A stretch of DNA of 64,000 nt from contig JANSYM010000002.1 of the NCBI GenBank assembly GCA_024742355.1, forward strand, positions 124,001-188,000, read 5' to 3'. Below are positions 18,415 through 26,833 of this stretch, in pieces. A model generated the notes under the pieces. That model saw nothing but the letters and a program-made list of their open reading frames with translations, ran no database searches and was not told where the DNA came from. The first letter of the stretch is position 1; the number at the start of each line of letters is the position of its first letter. Source of the DNA: Hyphomonadaceae bacterium (GTDB lineage Bacteria > Pseudomonadota > Alphaproteobacteria > Caulobacterales > Hyphomonadaceae). The position numbers were made by a program, and so were the translations under genes.

Positions 18415-20484
18415 ATGCGCGACGAACGCCTATTCCCTCTGTTCCAACCCCTCGATGCTCTGCCGGGCATCGGGCCGAAGCTGAAACCGGTGCTGGAGCG
18501 ACTGGTGGACGGTGAGACGGTCTGGGACCTGCTGCTGCATATGCCCGACCGCTGGCTCGATCGGCGCCCCCGCGACAGTTTCGATGAGCTGGTGCCGGAA
18601 GAAATTGCGACCGTGAAGGGCGAAGTACATGCGGTTAAAGCGCCTTACAATGAGCGTGCGCCAACGCGAATTCAGCTCTTCGACGGCTCCGGCTTCCTGA
18701 CAATTACCTATTTCCGTGCCGATTCCCGCTGGCTGCAGGCACAGTTCCCGGTCGGCAAGGAGCGGATCGTGTCCGGCAAGATCACCGAATGGCAAGGTGA
18801 GCGCCAGATGAGCCATCCGGATTTCGTCATGGACCCGGCTCGCGGCGAATTCCCGCCCCCGGTGGAGCCGATCTACGCATTGACCGCCGGGCTGACCAAT
18901 AAGCGCGTCCACACATCAACCCAGGCGGCGATCGAGTTGATCGCGGACGACTTGCCCGAATGGATTGATCCGAACCTCATCGCGAAAGAGCGGTGGCCTG
19001 GTTTCAAAGCTGCGATGAAATGGGTCCACGCCCCAGAGGTCTGGGATGACGAGGCGATCCAGCTTGCCCGAACCCGGCTCGCATATGATGAAGCGCTGGC
19101 CCGCGAGCTGACCTTCGCACGTGCCCGGGCTTCACGGCGCTCAAGCGAAGCCAATGTGGTGCCCTCGCAAAGCGACGCCCTGAACCGGCTGGTCGCCACC
19201 CTGCCCTATAAGCCGACAGGTGCGCAGATCCGGGCGACCAAGGAAATCATGGCAGACCTGGGAGAGCCTTTCCCCATGCGCCGCATGCTGCAAGGCGATG
19301 TCGGCTCGGGGAAAACGCTGGTCGGGACTTTTTCTGCTGTGCAGGCATCGGAAGGTGGCTTCCAGACCGCTTTCATGGCGCCAACCGAAGTCCTGGCACG
19401 ACAACAGTACGACACGCTCGACCAGCTCCTGTCACCACTGGGCTACTCTGTTGCCGTGCTCACCGGACGCGACAAAGGCAAGGCACGCGAGTCCACGCTA
19501 ATGGGCCTCGCAGATGGCACGATACAGATTGTCGCCGGCACGCATGCCCTGTTCCAGGAAGGCGTCAGTTTCAAGAACCTCGCCATGGTGATTGTTGATG
19601 AGCAACACCGTTTCGGCGTTGCCGATCGCATGAAACTGATGAGCAAGGGCAAGTTTCCGCATATGCTGGTCATGTCGGCGACGCCGATCCCGCGCACGCT
19701 GGCTCAGACCATTCATGGTGATCTCGATGTGTCGGTTCTGGATGAGAAACCTGCAGGCCGCCAACCGGTTGAGACCCGCGCGATCCCAGATACCCGTATT
19801 GACGATGTCATCAATGCTGTCGGACGTGCCTTCAGCCGAGGTGAACGTGTGTTCTGGGTCTGCCCGCGCGTGGATGCCGATGAAGAGGATGGCAGCTCCG
19901 CTGTGGCCCGCGCCGCAATGCTGAAAGACGCGCTGCAAACAGATGTCGGACTGGTCCACGGCCGCATGAAGGGCGCTGACAAGGATTCTGCCTTGGACGC
20001 GTTCCGTACCGGACAAACACGCATTCTGGTTGCCACTACCGTGATTGAAGTCGGCGTGGATGTGCCGGAAGCCACTATCATGGTCATCGAACGGGCTGAG
20101 GGCTTTGGCCTCGCACAATTGCACCAGCTCAGGGGCCGTGTCGGACGAGGCAGTGCCGCAAGCTATTGCCTGCTTCTCTACCGCCAACCGCTGACTGAAA
20201 TGGCGCGGGAGCGGCTCGACACGCTGCGACGCACAGAGGATGGCTTTGAGATCGCTGAAGCCGATTTCAAACAGCGCGGCGCCGGCGATCTGCTGGGCAA
20301 GGCACAATCAGGCCTGGTCGACTATCGCCTCATCGATTTCACCGAACACGCGCCGCTGATCGAAATCGCTGCGAAGGACGCGCAAATGGCGACAGAGTCA
20401 GCCGACACGATCGACCCGAAGCGCGCAGAGGGCCTAGGCTTGTTGAGCCAGCTTCTCAGCCCCGACCTCAGGTTCAGCGACTGA
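18415..20484 (+). CDS. recG: ATP-dependent DNA helicase RecG
   Basis: RecG remodels stalled replication forks and branch-migrates Holliday junctions. An N-terminal wedge/OB domain (about 1-260) includes L-P-G-I-G-P-K and L-L-x-H-M-P-D-R-W-L-D-R. The SF2 motor motifs are G-D-V-G-S-G-K-T (Walker A), D-E-Q-H-R-F-G (motif II), S-A-T-P-I-P-R-T-L (III) and Q-L-R-G-R-V-G-R-G (VI). The 689-residue length is normal. Its last 51 bp overlap, antiparallel, with the 3' end of the DUF502 gene. Confidence 0.97.
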   Translation: MRDERLFPLFQPLDALPGIGPKLKPVLERLVDGETVWDLLLHMPDRWLDRRPRDSFDELVPEEIATVKGEVHAVKAPYNERAPTRIQLFDGSGFLTITYFRADSRWLQAQFPVGKERIVSGKITEWQGERQMSHPDFVMDPARGEFPPPVEPIYALTAGLTNKRVHTSTQAAIELIADDLPEWIDPNLIAKERWPGFKAAMKWVHAPEVWDDEAIQLARTRLAYDEALARELTFARARASRRSSEANVVPSQSDALNRLVATLPYKPTGAQIRATKEIMADLGEPFPMRRMLQGDVGSGKTLVGTFSAVQASEGGFQTAFMAPTEVLARQQYDTLDQLLSPLGYSVAVLTGRDKGKARESTLMGLADGTIQIVAGTHALFQEGVSFKNLAMVIVDEQHRFGVADRMKLMSKGKFPHMLVMSATPIPRTLAQTIHGDLDVSVLDEKPAGRQPVETRAIPDTRIDDVINAVGRAFSRGERVFWVCPRVDADEEDGSSAVARAAMLKDALQTDVGLVHGRMKGADKDSALDAFRTGQTRILVATTVIEVGVDVPEATIMVIERAEGFGLAQLHQLRGRVGRGSAASYCLLLYRQPLTEMARERLDTLRRTEDGFEIAEADFKQRGAGDLLGKAQSGLVDYRLIDFTEHAPLIEIAAKDAQMATESADTIDPKRAEGLGLLSQLLSPDLRFSD

Positions 20485-21177
20485 TTGCGTATCTGCCTCT
20501 TGCGGCGGTTCGAAATCCGGCACCACCAGACCAGCGGTCAGGATCATCTTGGCACCTTCTTCAACCGTCATCTCGAGCGGAATGGTTTCGGTTTCTTCAA
20601 CATAGATCAGGAAGCCCGAAGTTGGATTGGGCGTGGTTGGAACAAATACACCAATCTTCTGCGTGCCCATTTTTGCGCCGATCTCGCCTTTGGCGTGGGA
20701 TGAAACGAATCCTATGCACCAGGAATCCTTTTTCGGGTATTCGACCATGACACACCGGTCGAAACTTGCTTGCTGATTGTTCGCCAGCACCTCAGTCAGT
20801 TGTTTGATCGCGGCGTAGACATTGCGAACGATCGGAATGCGGCTGAATACGCGATCGGTGAGAGACAATAAGGATCGGCCAACCAGGTTTGCGGTCACAG
20901 CGCCGAGGACCGTCAGGGCGATCACCAGTACCAGAACGCCGAAGCCTGGAATGGCGTAATTGGTATACGTCTCGGGTTGCAACAGAGGCGGCAGCAATGG
21001 CTTCACCCGATTGTCGATGAAGGTAATCAGGAATTGCAGAATGAAGAAGGTCGCTGCCAGCGGCGCAGCGATCACCATTCCGGCAAAGAATCGCCCGCGC
21101 AGCCAGGCGAACAGGCCGAGTGGCTTCGGCGTTCCCATATCCGGGATCATCTCGTCAGGGGTCTTTCCCTTGGGCAT
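20434..21177 (-). CDS. DUF502 family membrane protein
   Basis: The 247-residue protein has two strong membrane segments, near residues 32-55 and 75-100, and a conserved cytoplasmic-type core. The core shows V-G-R-S-L-L-S-L, R-I-P-I-V-R-N-V-Y, K-Q-x-T-E-V-L, and F-V-P-T-T-P-N-P-T-S-G-F. These are hallmarks of DUF502, a family of unknown function found widely in bacteria and plants. The C-terminal tail (last 17 codons) is encoded antisense to the end of recG. GGAG precedes ATG 21177. Confidence 0.9.
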   Translation of the reverse strand: MPKGKTPDEMIPDMGTPKPLGLFAWLRGRFFAGMVIAAPLAATFFILQFLITFIDNRVKPLLPPLLQPETYTNYAIPGFGVLVLVIALTVLGAVTANLVGRSLLSLTDRVFSRIPIVRNVYAAIKQLTEVLANNQQASFDRCVMVEYPKKDSWCIGFVSSHAKGEIGAKMGTQKIGVFVPTTPNPTSGFLIYVEETETIPLEMTVEEGAKMILTAGLVVPDFEPPQEADTQSVAEPEVGAEKLAQQA

Positions 21178-21251
21178 AATCGGCTCCTCAGCCAGGCTTT
21201 CCCGCGCGTTATAGCTTGGCGATACCTAGTTTGACGTTAATTGTGGCGAAG

Positions 21252-22247
21252 ATGGGAAGCAAATCCGACTTTGAGAACAGCCTTCGCACTCTTTTCACAA
21301 GAGTTTTTGGCGAAACCTGCAATCTGGAGTCGTTCCGCCGCCTTTCCGGCGGCGCGAGCCAGGAAACCTGGGCGCTTTCGGGCGACAATCATGCCGCGAT
21401 CCTGCGACGCGCGCCCGGCGGTACGAGCAAAGCCAGGTCATCTGCCGCAATTGGGCTGCCGGCCGAAGCAAAGCTGATTTCCGCCGCAAACAAGACCGGC
21501 GTTCCCGTTCCCGATATTCTGTATGTTCTCAGCGATGAGGACGGCCTCGGAGATGGGTTTGTCATGAGCCTGGTTGAGGGCGAAACCATTGCGCGTCCGA
21601 TCCTTCGCAATGACGAGTTCGCATCGGCCCGGCGCATCCTTGCCGGCCAATGCGGAACTGCCTTGGCGGATATTCACGCGATCTCGCTTGATTCGGCGCC
21701 ATCAGAATTGCAGAGGAGCGACGGGCTCGCTCAGATCTCGCAATACGAAGACATCTATCGCAGTTTCGACGCACCGCGGCCGGTATTCGAGCTCGCGCTG
21801 CAATGGCTCAAGGCAAACGCGCCAGCGCCGACGCCCTCCGTTCTGGTGCATGGCGATTTTCGCCTCGGCAATCTTATGATCGATGAGAGTGGCCTTGCCG
21901 CGGTGCTGGACTGGGAGCTCGCGCACATCGGCGATGCCCGAGAAGATATTGCCTGGTTGTGCGTCAATTCCTGGCGCTTTGGCCAGACCGAAAACCGGGT
22001 CGGAGGTTTTGGCCAGTTGGAAGATCTGCTCGAGGCGTACAATACGCGCGCGGGCACCGATATCTCCCCCGGGGACATCGACTGGTGGGAAATGCTCGGT
22101 TCGCTGAAATGGGGCGTGATGTGTATGATCATGTATGAAGCCTTCCGGTCCGGTGGCGACGCCAGCGTTGAACGCGCGGCGATCGGACGGCGTGTCTCAG
22201 AGACCGAAATCGATTTGATCAACTTGTTGGAGGCCGCACATGCATGA
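21252..22247 (+). CDS. Phosphotransferase family protein (APH fold)
   Basis: The protein has the aminoglycoside-phosphotransferase/choline-kinase fold. The catalytic loop is H-G-D-F-R-L-G-N-L (Brenner motif) and the metal-binding loop is V-L-D-W-E-L-A-H-I-G-D. Relatives encoded with DUF6285 and acyl-CoA dehydrogenases are ACAD10-like kinases thought to act in lipid or hydroxy-acid catabolism, so resistance is unlikely. ATG 21252 is chosen (331 aa); a TTG at 21216 adds 12 residues. The 3' end overlaps the DUF6285 gene by 8 bp. Confidence 0.87.
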   Translation: MGSKSDFENSLRTLFTRVFGETCNLESFRRLSGGASQETWALSGDNHAAILRRAPGGTSKARSSAAIGLPAEAKLISAANKTGVPVPDILYVLSDEDGLGDGFVMSLVEGETIARPILRNDEFASARRILAGQCGTALADIHAISLDSAPSELQRSDGLAQISQYEDIYRSFDAPRPVFELALQWLKANAPAPTPSVLVHGDFRLGNLMIDESGLAAVLDWELAHIGDAREDIAWLCVNSWRFGQTENRVGGFGQLEDLLEAYNTRAGTDISPGDIDWWEMLGSLKWGVMCMIMYEAFRSGGDASVERAAIGRRVSETEIDLINLLEAAHA

Positions 22248-22614
22248 TCAACCCAGTGTGTCGGAACTGGTCCAGGCGGTGAAGAATTTCATTGATGAGA
22301 CGGCCGCCCCCAATCTCGAAGGCCATGCGGCGTTTCATGCGCGCGTGGCCAGCAACGCCCTCGCCACGGTGCTGCGCGATCTTGAGCAGCGACCTGCCCG
22401 GGAGACAGAAGAAGCCGCGCGCCTGATCGCTTTGCTCAGCGCACCGGAGGATTCGGAACTGGAGACGCTCAATCGAAACCTGAGCGAGCAGATACAGGCT
22501 GGAACCCTGACCGCGGAAACACCTGGCCTGTTGGCGCATTTGAAAGCGACCACGATCGCTCAGGTCGAAATAGATCAACCGCGATATTCAGGTCTCAAGA
22601 CAGCAAAAACCTAG
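22240..22614 (+). CDS. DUF6285 domain-containing protein
   Basis: This is a small 124-residue helical protein. It resembles the DUF6285 family, which nearly always sits beside an APH-like phosphotransferase. Recognisable parts are the N-terminal L-V-x-A-V-x-x-F-I-D-E and F-H-A-R-V-A-S-N-A-L. It starts inside the phosphotransferase gene (ATG 22240, 8-bp overlap), so the two are cotranslated and the product probably acts with that kinase. Function is unknown. Its stop interlocks with the radical SAM stop (CTAG). Confidence 0.8.
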   Translation: MHDQPSVSELVQAVKNFIDETAAPNLEGHAAFHARVASNALATVLRDLEQRPARETEEAARLIALLSAPEDSELETLNRNLSEQIQAGTLTAETPGLLAHLKATTIAQVEIDQPRYSGLKTAKT

Positions 22615-23555
22615 GCTGAGCAGCTGCCGCCGCCGAGCACACAGAAGCTCGCGCAATAGGAATGATTCAGCCGCACGCTCTTGCGCGCTTCCCCCAGCGT
22701 CTGACCCAGTTCGAACTGCTCATCATAAGGCAATAGCGTACACGCCACGACGCTCGCCGATGCGGCGCCCTTGCGCTTCACGACCATACGCTGCGACGCG
22801 CACATCAACTCGTTGGGGTCCTTGTCGAGAATGCCCCAGCACGCCGTGGTGATCTCTGGCGGATCTTCGTCCGGACGCATTTCCGGGAACAGGACGAGTT
22901 CGGTCGGATTGTCCGGGTCTACGCGCAACGCTTCTTTGGCGATCAAGTCGGAATACCCAGCGCGCGAGACGGCTTCGTCTTCGCCCCAAACAGTTCGCCC
23001 GGCGAGCGCCAGCGTGAACGCATTCTCGGACAGCCAGCGCAGTCCCTTGATAGCGAGATCAAACGAGCCGGCACCGCGCTCTTCGTCATGATAGCTTACC
23101 TGGTAATGATCGAGGCTGACGCGCATGGTCAGCTGCGCGCCGAATTGTTCGCGTAGCGCCAGCAAGCCTTCCTGAACGCGCGGGCGCATCATGGGTTGCA
23201 TCGCATTGGTCAGCATCAAGACCGAATGTCCGCGCTCCAGCACAACTTGCAGGATGGCCAACATTTGCGGCGCCATGAACGGCTCACCGCCTGTGAATCC
23301 GATCTCGATCCCGGTTTCGCCGGCTTCATCCAACTCATCGAGATAGGGCAAGACGTCCGCCATGGTCAGATAGACGAGACGATCATTGGTCGGCGAGCTT
23401 TCGATATAGCAGTTCACGCACTCGATGTTGCAGAGTGTGCCCGTGTTGAACCAAAGCGTCTTGGTGCGGCCATAAATGACTTCGGCGCGCGTTTCTCCAT
23501 TCGCCGTAACGAACGGATCGGAAAATTTCGGGACAAGCGTTTCAGTATCGGCCAT
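22611..23555 (-). CDS. Radical SAM protein with extra C-terminal cysteines
   Basis: The radical SAM cluster motif is C42-x3-C46-x2-C49 in L-C-N-I-E-C-V-N-C, followed by a G-G-E-P motif (G-F-T-G-G-E-P-F). C-terminal cysteines at 301, 305 and 312, plus internal Cys in T-A-C-W-G and M-C-A-S-Q, could bind a second Fe-S cluster, as in SPASM/twitch-type enzymes. ATG 23555 with AAGG five bases upstream is the best start (314 aa). It follows two glycosyltransferase-like genes on the same strand. The substrate is unknown; a peptide or sugar modification is possible but not shown. Confidence 0.82.
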   Translation of the reverse strand: MADTETLVPKFSDPFVTANGETRAEVIYGRTKTLWFNTGTLCNIECVNCYIESSPTNDRLVYLTMADVLPYLDELDEAGETGIEIGFTGGEPFMAPQMLAILQVVLERGHSVLMLTNAMQPMMRPRVQEGLLALREQFGAQLTMRVSLDHYQVSYHDEERGAGSFDLAIKGLRWLSENAFTLALAGRTVWGEDEAVSRAGYSDLIAKEALRVDPDNPTELVLFPEMRPDEDPPEITTACWGILDKDPNELMCASQRMVVKRKGAASASVVACTLLPYDEQFELGQTLGEARKSVRLNHSYCASFCVLGGGSCSA

Positions 23556-23658
23556 GGTCACCTTTTATTGCGTCTCGCGCAGATCCAAAGTCACAAACCT
23601 GTGACGGGTTATCTCTTGGTTGTTAGTGGATGGGCGCTCTCGAAGACGTCGCTCGGCT

Positions 23659-24390
23659 CTATTGCCAATGCTCGGTAATCCAGGGGGTTGGTTTCACGTG
23701 CTTGTAGAATTTCTTGTACCAGGGGGCTGGCCACTTTCCGTCACGCGCTTCGTCCTGGTCCGGGCGGCCGGTGAAGGCGACAATCTTGGTTTCAGACGGC
23801 AAGGCCGGTGTCTGGAACCAGTTCATGGGAAACTTTGGCAGCAAAGAGTGTTTAAAGCTCACGCACCACGCGTCCGGCCAGTAGATCATTTTCGGCACCA
23901 TGGCCGACACATAATGCTGCTCAACCCGGTGCTCGGCATGCACCGAGGCGTTATCACGTTGATACTGCTCGTAGATTTCCGTGTGTTTGCCCATATTCCA
24001 GCGATAGACCGAAGTGTTGCCAATCCCCTGCCCCTTCTGGGTCCAGTTCTCGGCTACACACATTTCGCCGGGATTGTATTCCCAGAATGGGTCCATATTG
24101 CCCGTCACAACCAGGTCGATGTCCAGGAACAAGACATCGCCTTCCAGGCCGCCAAGGCCAGGCTGCCAGAGCGAGAGTTTTCGCCAGGGTGTCCATTGCA
24201 GGGGTTCTGGGATGTCGATCGGTGGCAAGGGCTGATGCTCAACCTCTGGCATCAATCCCTCCGTGTCGTCGGTGAAGCAGACGAATCGCAAATTGCCGGT
24301 CGTGTTCCGCCGGATCGCCCGATACAGGCGATTCACGAACGGCGCCGGATACCGCGTGCCCCATTTCATGCAGACGACATTCTTGACCAT
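23659..24390 (-). CDS. Glycosyltransferase-like protein with DxD motif
   Basis: The 243-residue protein starts at ATG 24390 with AGAGGA five bases upstream; codons further upstream overlap the preceding gene and look non-native. It has F-V-C-F-T-D-D near residue 36 and a DxD-type metal site in L-F-L-D-I-D-L-V-V-T-G. W-K-L-S-L-W-Q-P-like and N-W-F-Q-T-P segments also occur. This pattern resembles GT8-like or capsule-type glycosyltransferases. The family assignment is tentative. It begins 10 bp after the previous gene, so they are one operon. Confidence 0.6.
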   Translation of the reverse strand: MVKNVVCMKWGTRYPAPFVNRLYRAIRRNTTGNLRFVCFTDDTEGLMPEVEHQPLPPIDIPEPLQWTPWRKLSLWQPGLGGLEGDVLFLDIDLVVTGNMDPFWEYNPGEMCVAENWTQKGQGIGNTSVYRWNMGKHTEIYEQYQRDNASVHAEHRVEQHYVSAMVPKMIYWPDAWCVSFKHSLLPKFPMNWFQTPALPSETKIVAFTGRPDQDEARDGKWPAPWYKKFYKHVKPTPWITEHWQ

Positions 24391-24400
24391 CGAGATCCTC

Positions 24401-25198
24401 TTATGGCTCGGCGTGCGTGAACAGACCGAGATCTGCGCCGACCGACCAGCCGGACTTTCTCCAATGAGCTGAATTAAGTTCCTTTTCGATGTCGGGGAAC
24501 CCGTTGACTGTACGATTTGATGGATGCGCCTCGGCATAAGAGAGGATTTCATCCAGGAAGAACCTGCGCCGGATCATGATCGACTGGTTCGACCAGTTGA
24601 TGTGTCTGGCCGACAATCGAAGCCACCCGCCTGGCATTTTCTCGATCTCGTCGAACACTTTTTCAGGCTCGGTATACACATAGAGCGCGTTGCCGATCAG
24701 TTTTTGCGCTTTGCCGGGGCGGAGAAGGCGGCGGATTTGCGCCAACACGGATGGTCGGTAATAGCGCAGGAATTTCCAGCTCGCCTGATCGCGATAGCCC
24801 GGATGGATGCGATGTCGAAACCGGAACACATCCACTTCGCCGCGATCCAGTGCTTGCCGTGCCACCTCTATCTGCCGTTTTGCCTCTCTTGCGCTTTCGA
24901 TCAGCGGCAAGTCATTCTCCAGCAGTAAGACAATGTCAGATGTCAGCCCTTCGGCGAGCATTTTGAACCCGCCCAGGATCCCTGAATTTTCTTTCGATCC
25001 GATCACGGGAAGCCCGAATGATTCAGCCAGCGCGCGGCCCTCATCGTCCAGTCCATTGAACGCAACCACGGTTTCGTCGGCAAGGTCGAACAGACCGGCA
25101 TCGCGATAGGTCTCCAGCGCCGCACGGAACGTGTCATAGCGTTTGTAGCACAACATTCCGATGCCGAGATTGGGGCGCGTCTGGTCTGTCACGATCAA
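24401..25198 (-). CDS. Glycosyltransferase family 2-like protein
   Basis: The 265-residue protein opens L-G-I-G-M-L-C-Y-K-R-Y-D-T-F, a GT-A-type first strand. It contains N-S-G-I-L-G-G-F-K and L-L-L-E-N-D-L-P-L, where E-N-D stands in the usual DxD position. F-R-F-R-H-R-I-H-P-G-Y and the basic C-terminal half may contact a polyanionic acceptor. It is the first gene of a three-gene minus-strand set leading to the radical SAM gene. The donor and acceptor are not readable from sequence. Confidence 0.6.
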   Translation of the reverse strand: MIVTDQTRPNLGIGMLCYKRYDTFRAALETYRDAGLFDLADETVVAFNGLDDEGRALAESFGLPVIGSKENSGILGGFKMLAEGLTSDIVLLLENDLPLIESAREAKRQIEVARQALDRGEVDVFRFRHRIHPGYRDQASWKFLRYYRPSVLAQIRRLLRPGKAQKLIGNALYVYTEPEKVFDEIEKMPGGWLRLSARHINWSNQSIMIRRRFFLDEILSYAEAHPSNRTVNGFPDIEKELNSAHWRKSGWSVGADLGLFTHAEP

Positions 25199-25314
25199 GT
25201 TCCCTTTCCTGCCGCGTGGGGCGCTTCATCCTCGAATAGCTCGAAACCGATTTGGTTGGAAACAGAAGCCAACAGTCTTTGTGTCGCGTATCACTGCAAT
25301 TGGAAGAATTTTCG

Positions 25315-25344
25315 TCATCCGATCGGCCGGCGCACTCGTAGAAC
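25315..25344 (+). promoter_or_regulatory. ECF-type promoter candidate upstream of the photolyase operon
   Basis: TCATCC (25315-25320), an 18-bp spacer and TAGAAC (25339-25344) lie about 35 bp before the photolyase GTG. As I recall it, the RpoE/ChrR-type ECF promoter is TGATCC-N18-TAAGA, so this is one mismatch off in the -35. A closer copy with the same spacing precedes the ChrR-like gene. Confidence 0.42.
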
Positions 25345-25378
25345 GTGTAAGACCGAGCCAATCAGGAGCGCCATTCTC

Positions 25379-26833
25379 GTGAGCCAAGCCCCCGCCATCA
25401 TGTGGTTTCGCCGCGACTTGCGCCTGCGCGACAACCCGGCGCTCGATGCGGCGCTCAGAACGAGCGACGGACGCATCGTCTGTGTGTATATCCGCGAAAC
25501 CGATCCGACTTGGCGCGCGATGGGTGAGGCTTCGCAGTGGTGGCTCGACAAATCACTGCGGGCTCTGAGCGCTGATCTTGAGGCGCTGGGCAGCCAACTC
25601 GTTCTACGGACGGGCTCTGCAGGGCAAGTGATTGACGCCCTTCTCAAGGAAACAGGTGCTCAATCGGTATTCTGGAACAGGCGTTATGATCGTCCGGGGC
25701 GCGAAATAGATGGCGCGCTCAAATCGGCGTTACTCGCGCAATATATCTCGGTCACAAGTTTCAATGGATCGCTCCTGACCGAGCCGTGGACCCAGGTCAC
25801 GGGGGCTGGCGGCTATTACAAGGTCTACTCGCCCTACTGGCGCGCCGTTCAGGCTAATTATGTTTGTCCGCCATCAATCGATGCGCCGTTATCATTGCTC
25901 CCGGTGAAAGCCGAGACTGAAGCACTCGAGGATTGGCAACTTCATCCACACGCCCCGGATTGGTCGGCTGGATTCGACGCCATCTGGACGCCGGGAGAAT
26001 CGAACGCTCGGGATCGTCTGTTCGCCTTTCTTGACGGTCCAGTAGAGATCTATGGCGATGATCGCGATCGGCCTGATCTCGAATTTGGCACGTCTGGTTT
26101 ATCGCCACATCTTGCATTTGGCGAAATCAGTCCGGCACAAGTCTGGCGCGCCACGCAAAATCGGATCGATGCCAACCAGGTCGATGAGGGCCATGCCCGC
26201 AAATTCCTTTCCGAAGTGGCCTGGCGCGACTTCGCCTATGTCCTGCTGTTCCACAATCCGGACCTCGCCGAAGAAAATTACAAACCCGATTTTGATCTGA
26301 TGCCGTGGCAAGACGATGCCGACCTGCTCCGGGCCTGGCAGACGGGACAAACCGGTTATCCGATCGTCGATGCCGGTATGCGCCAGCTCTGGACGACGGG
26401 TTGGATGCACAATCGTGTGCGAATGATTGTCGCGAGTTTCCTTACCAAGCATCTGCTGATCGACTGGCGACGCGGGGAAGACTGGTTCTGGGATACACTG
26501 GTCGACGCCGACCCCGCTTCCAACAGCGCGAGTTGGCAATGGGTTGCGGGCTCTGGTGCAGACGCCGCACCCTATTTCCGGATCTTCAACCCGATCACTC
26601 AAGGCGAGAAATTCGATCAGACGGGTAACTATGTCCGGAAATGGTGCCCTGAACTCGCCCGCCTGCCGCGAAAGTATCTTTTCTGCCCCTGGAAAGCTGG
26701 GCCGCTGATCCTGCGTGAGGCGGGCATCACGCTCGGGGAAACCTATCCCAACCCGATTGTGGATCACAAAACCGGACGCGCACGTGCGCTCGCCGCCTAT
26801 GACATTTTAAAAGAAAGACGAGACGCAGCATGA
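25379..26833 (+). CDS. phrB: Deoxyribodipyrimidine photolyase
   Basis: This is a light-driven DNA repair enzyme of the cryptochrome/photolyase family, 484 aa. The N-terminal alpha/beta antenna domain begins I-M-W-F-R-R-D-L-R-L-R-D-N-P-A-L. The FAD domain contains G-x-S-x-L-S-P-H-L-A-F-G-E-I-S, W-R-D-F-A-Y, W-T-T-G-W-M-H-N-R-V-R-M and W-Q-W-V-A-G-S-G-A-D-A-A-P-Y-F-R-I-F-N-P. CPD class I is most likely. GTG 25379 is preferred, with CAGGAG ten bases upstream; the frame is open further upstream. Its stop overlaps the next start as ATGA. Repair of UV damage fits the light-stress theme of the operon. Confidence 0.95.
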   Translation: MSQAPAIMWFRRDLRLRDNPALDAALRTSDGRIVCVYIRETDPTWRAMGEASQWWLDKSLRALSADLEALGSQLVLRTGSAGQVIDALLKETGAQSVFWNRRYDRPGREIDGALKSALLAQYISVTSFNGSLLTEPWTQVTGAGGYYKVYSPYWRAVQANYVCPPSIDAPLSLLPVKAETEALEDWQLHPHAPDWSAGFDAIWTPGESNARDRLFAFLDGPVEIYGDDRDRPDLEFGTSGLSPHLAFGEISPAQVWRATQNRIDANQVDEGHARKFLSEVAWRDFAYVLLFHNPDLAEENYKPDFDLMPWQDDADLLRAWQTGQTGYPIVDAGMRQLWTTGWMHNRVRMIVASFLTKHLLIDWRRGEDWFWDTLVDADPASNSASWQWVAGSGADAAPYFRIFNPITQGEKFDQTGNYVRKWCPELARLPRKYLFCPWKAGPLILREAGITLGETYPNPIVDHKTGRARALAAYDILKERRDAA

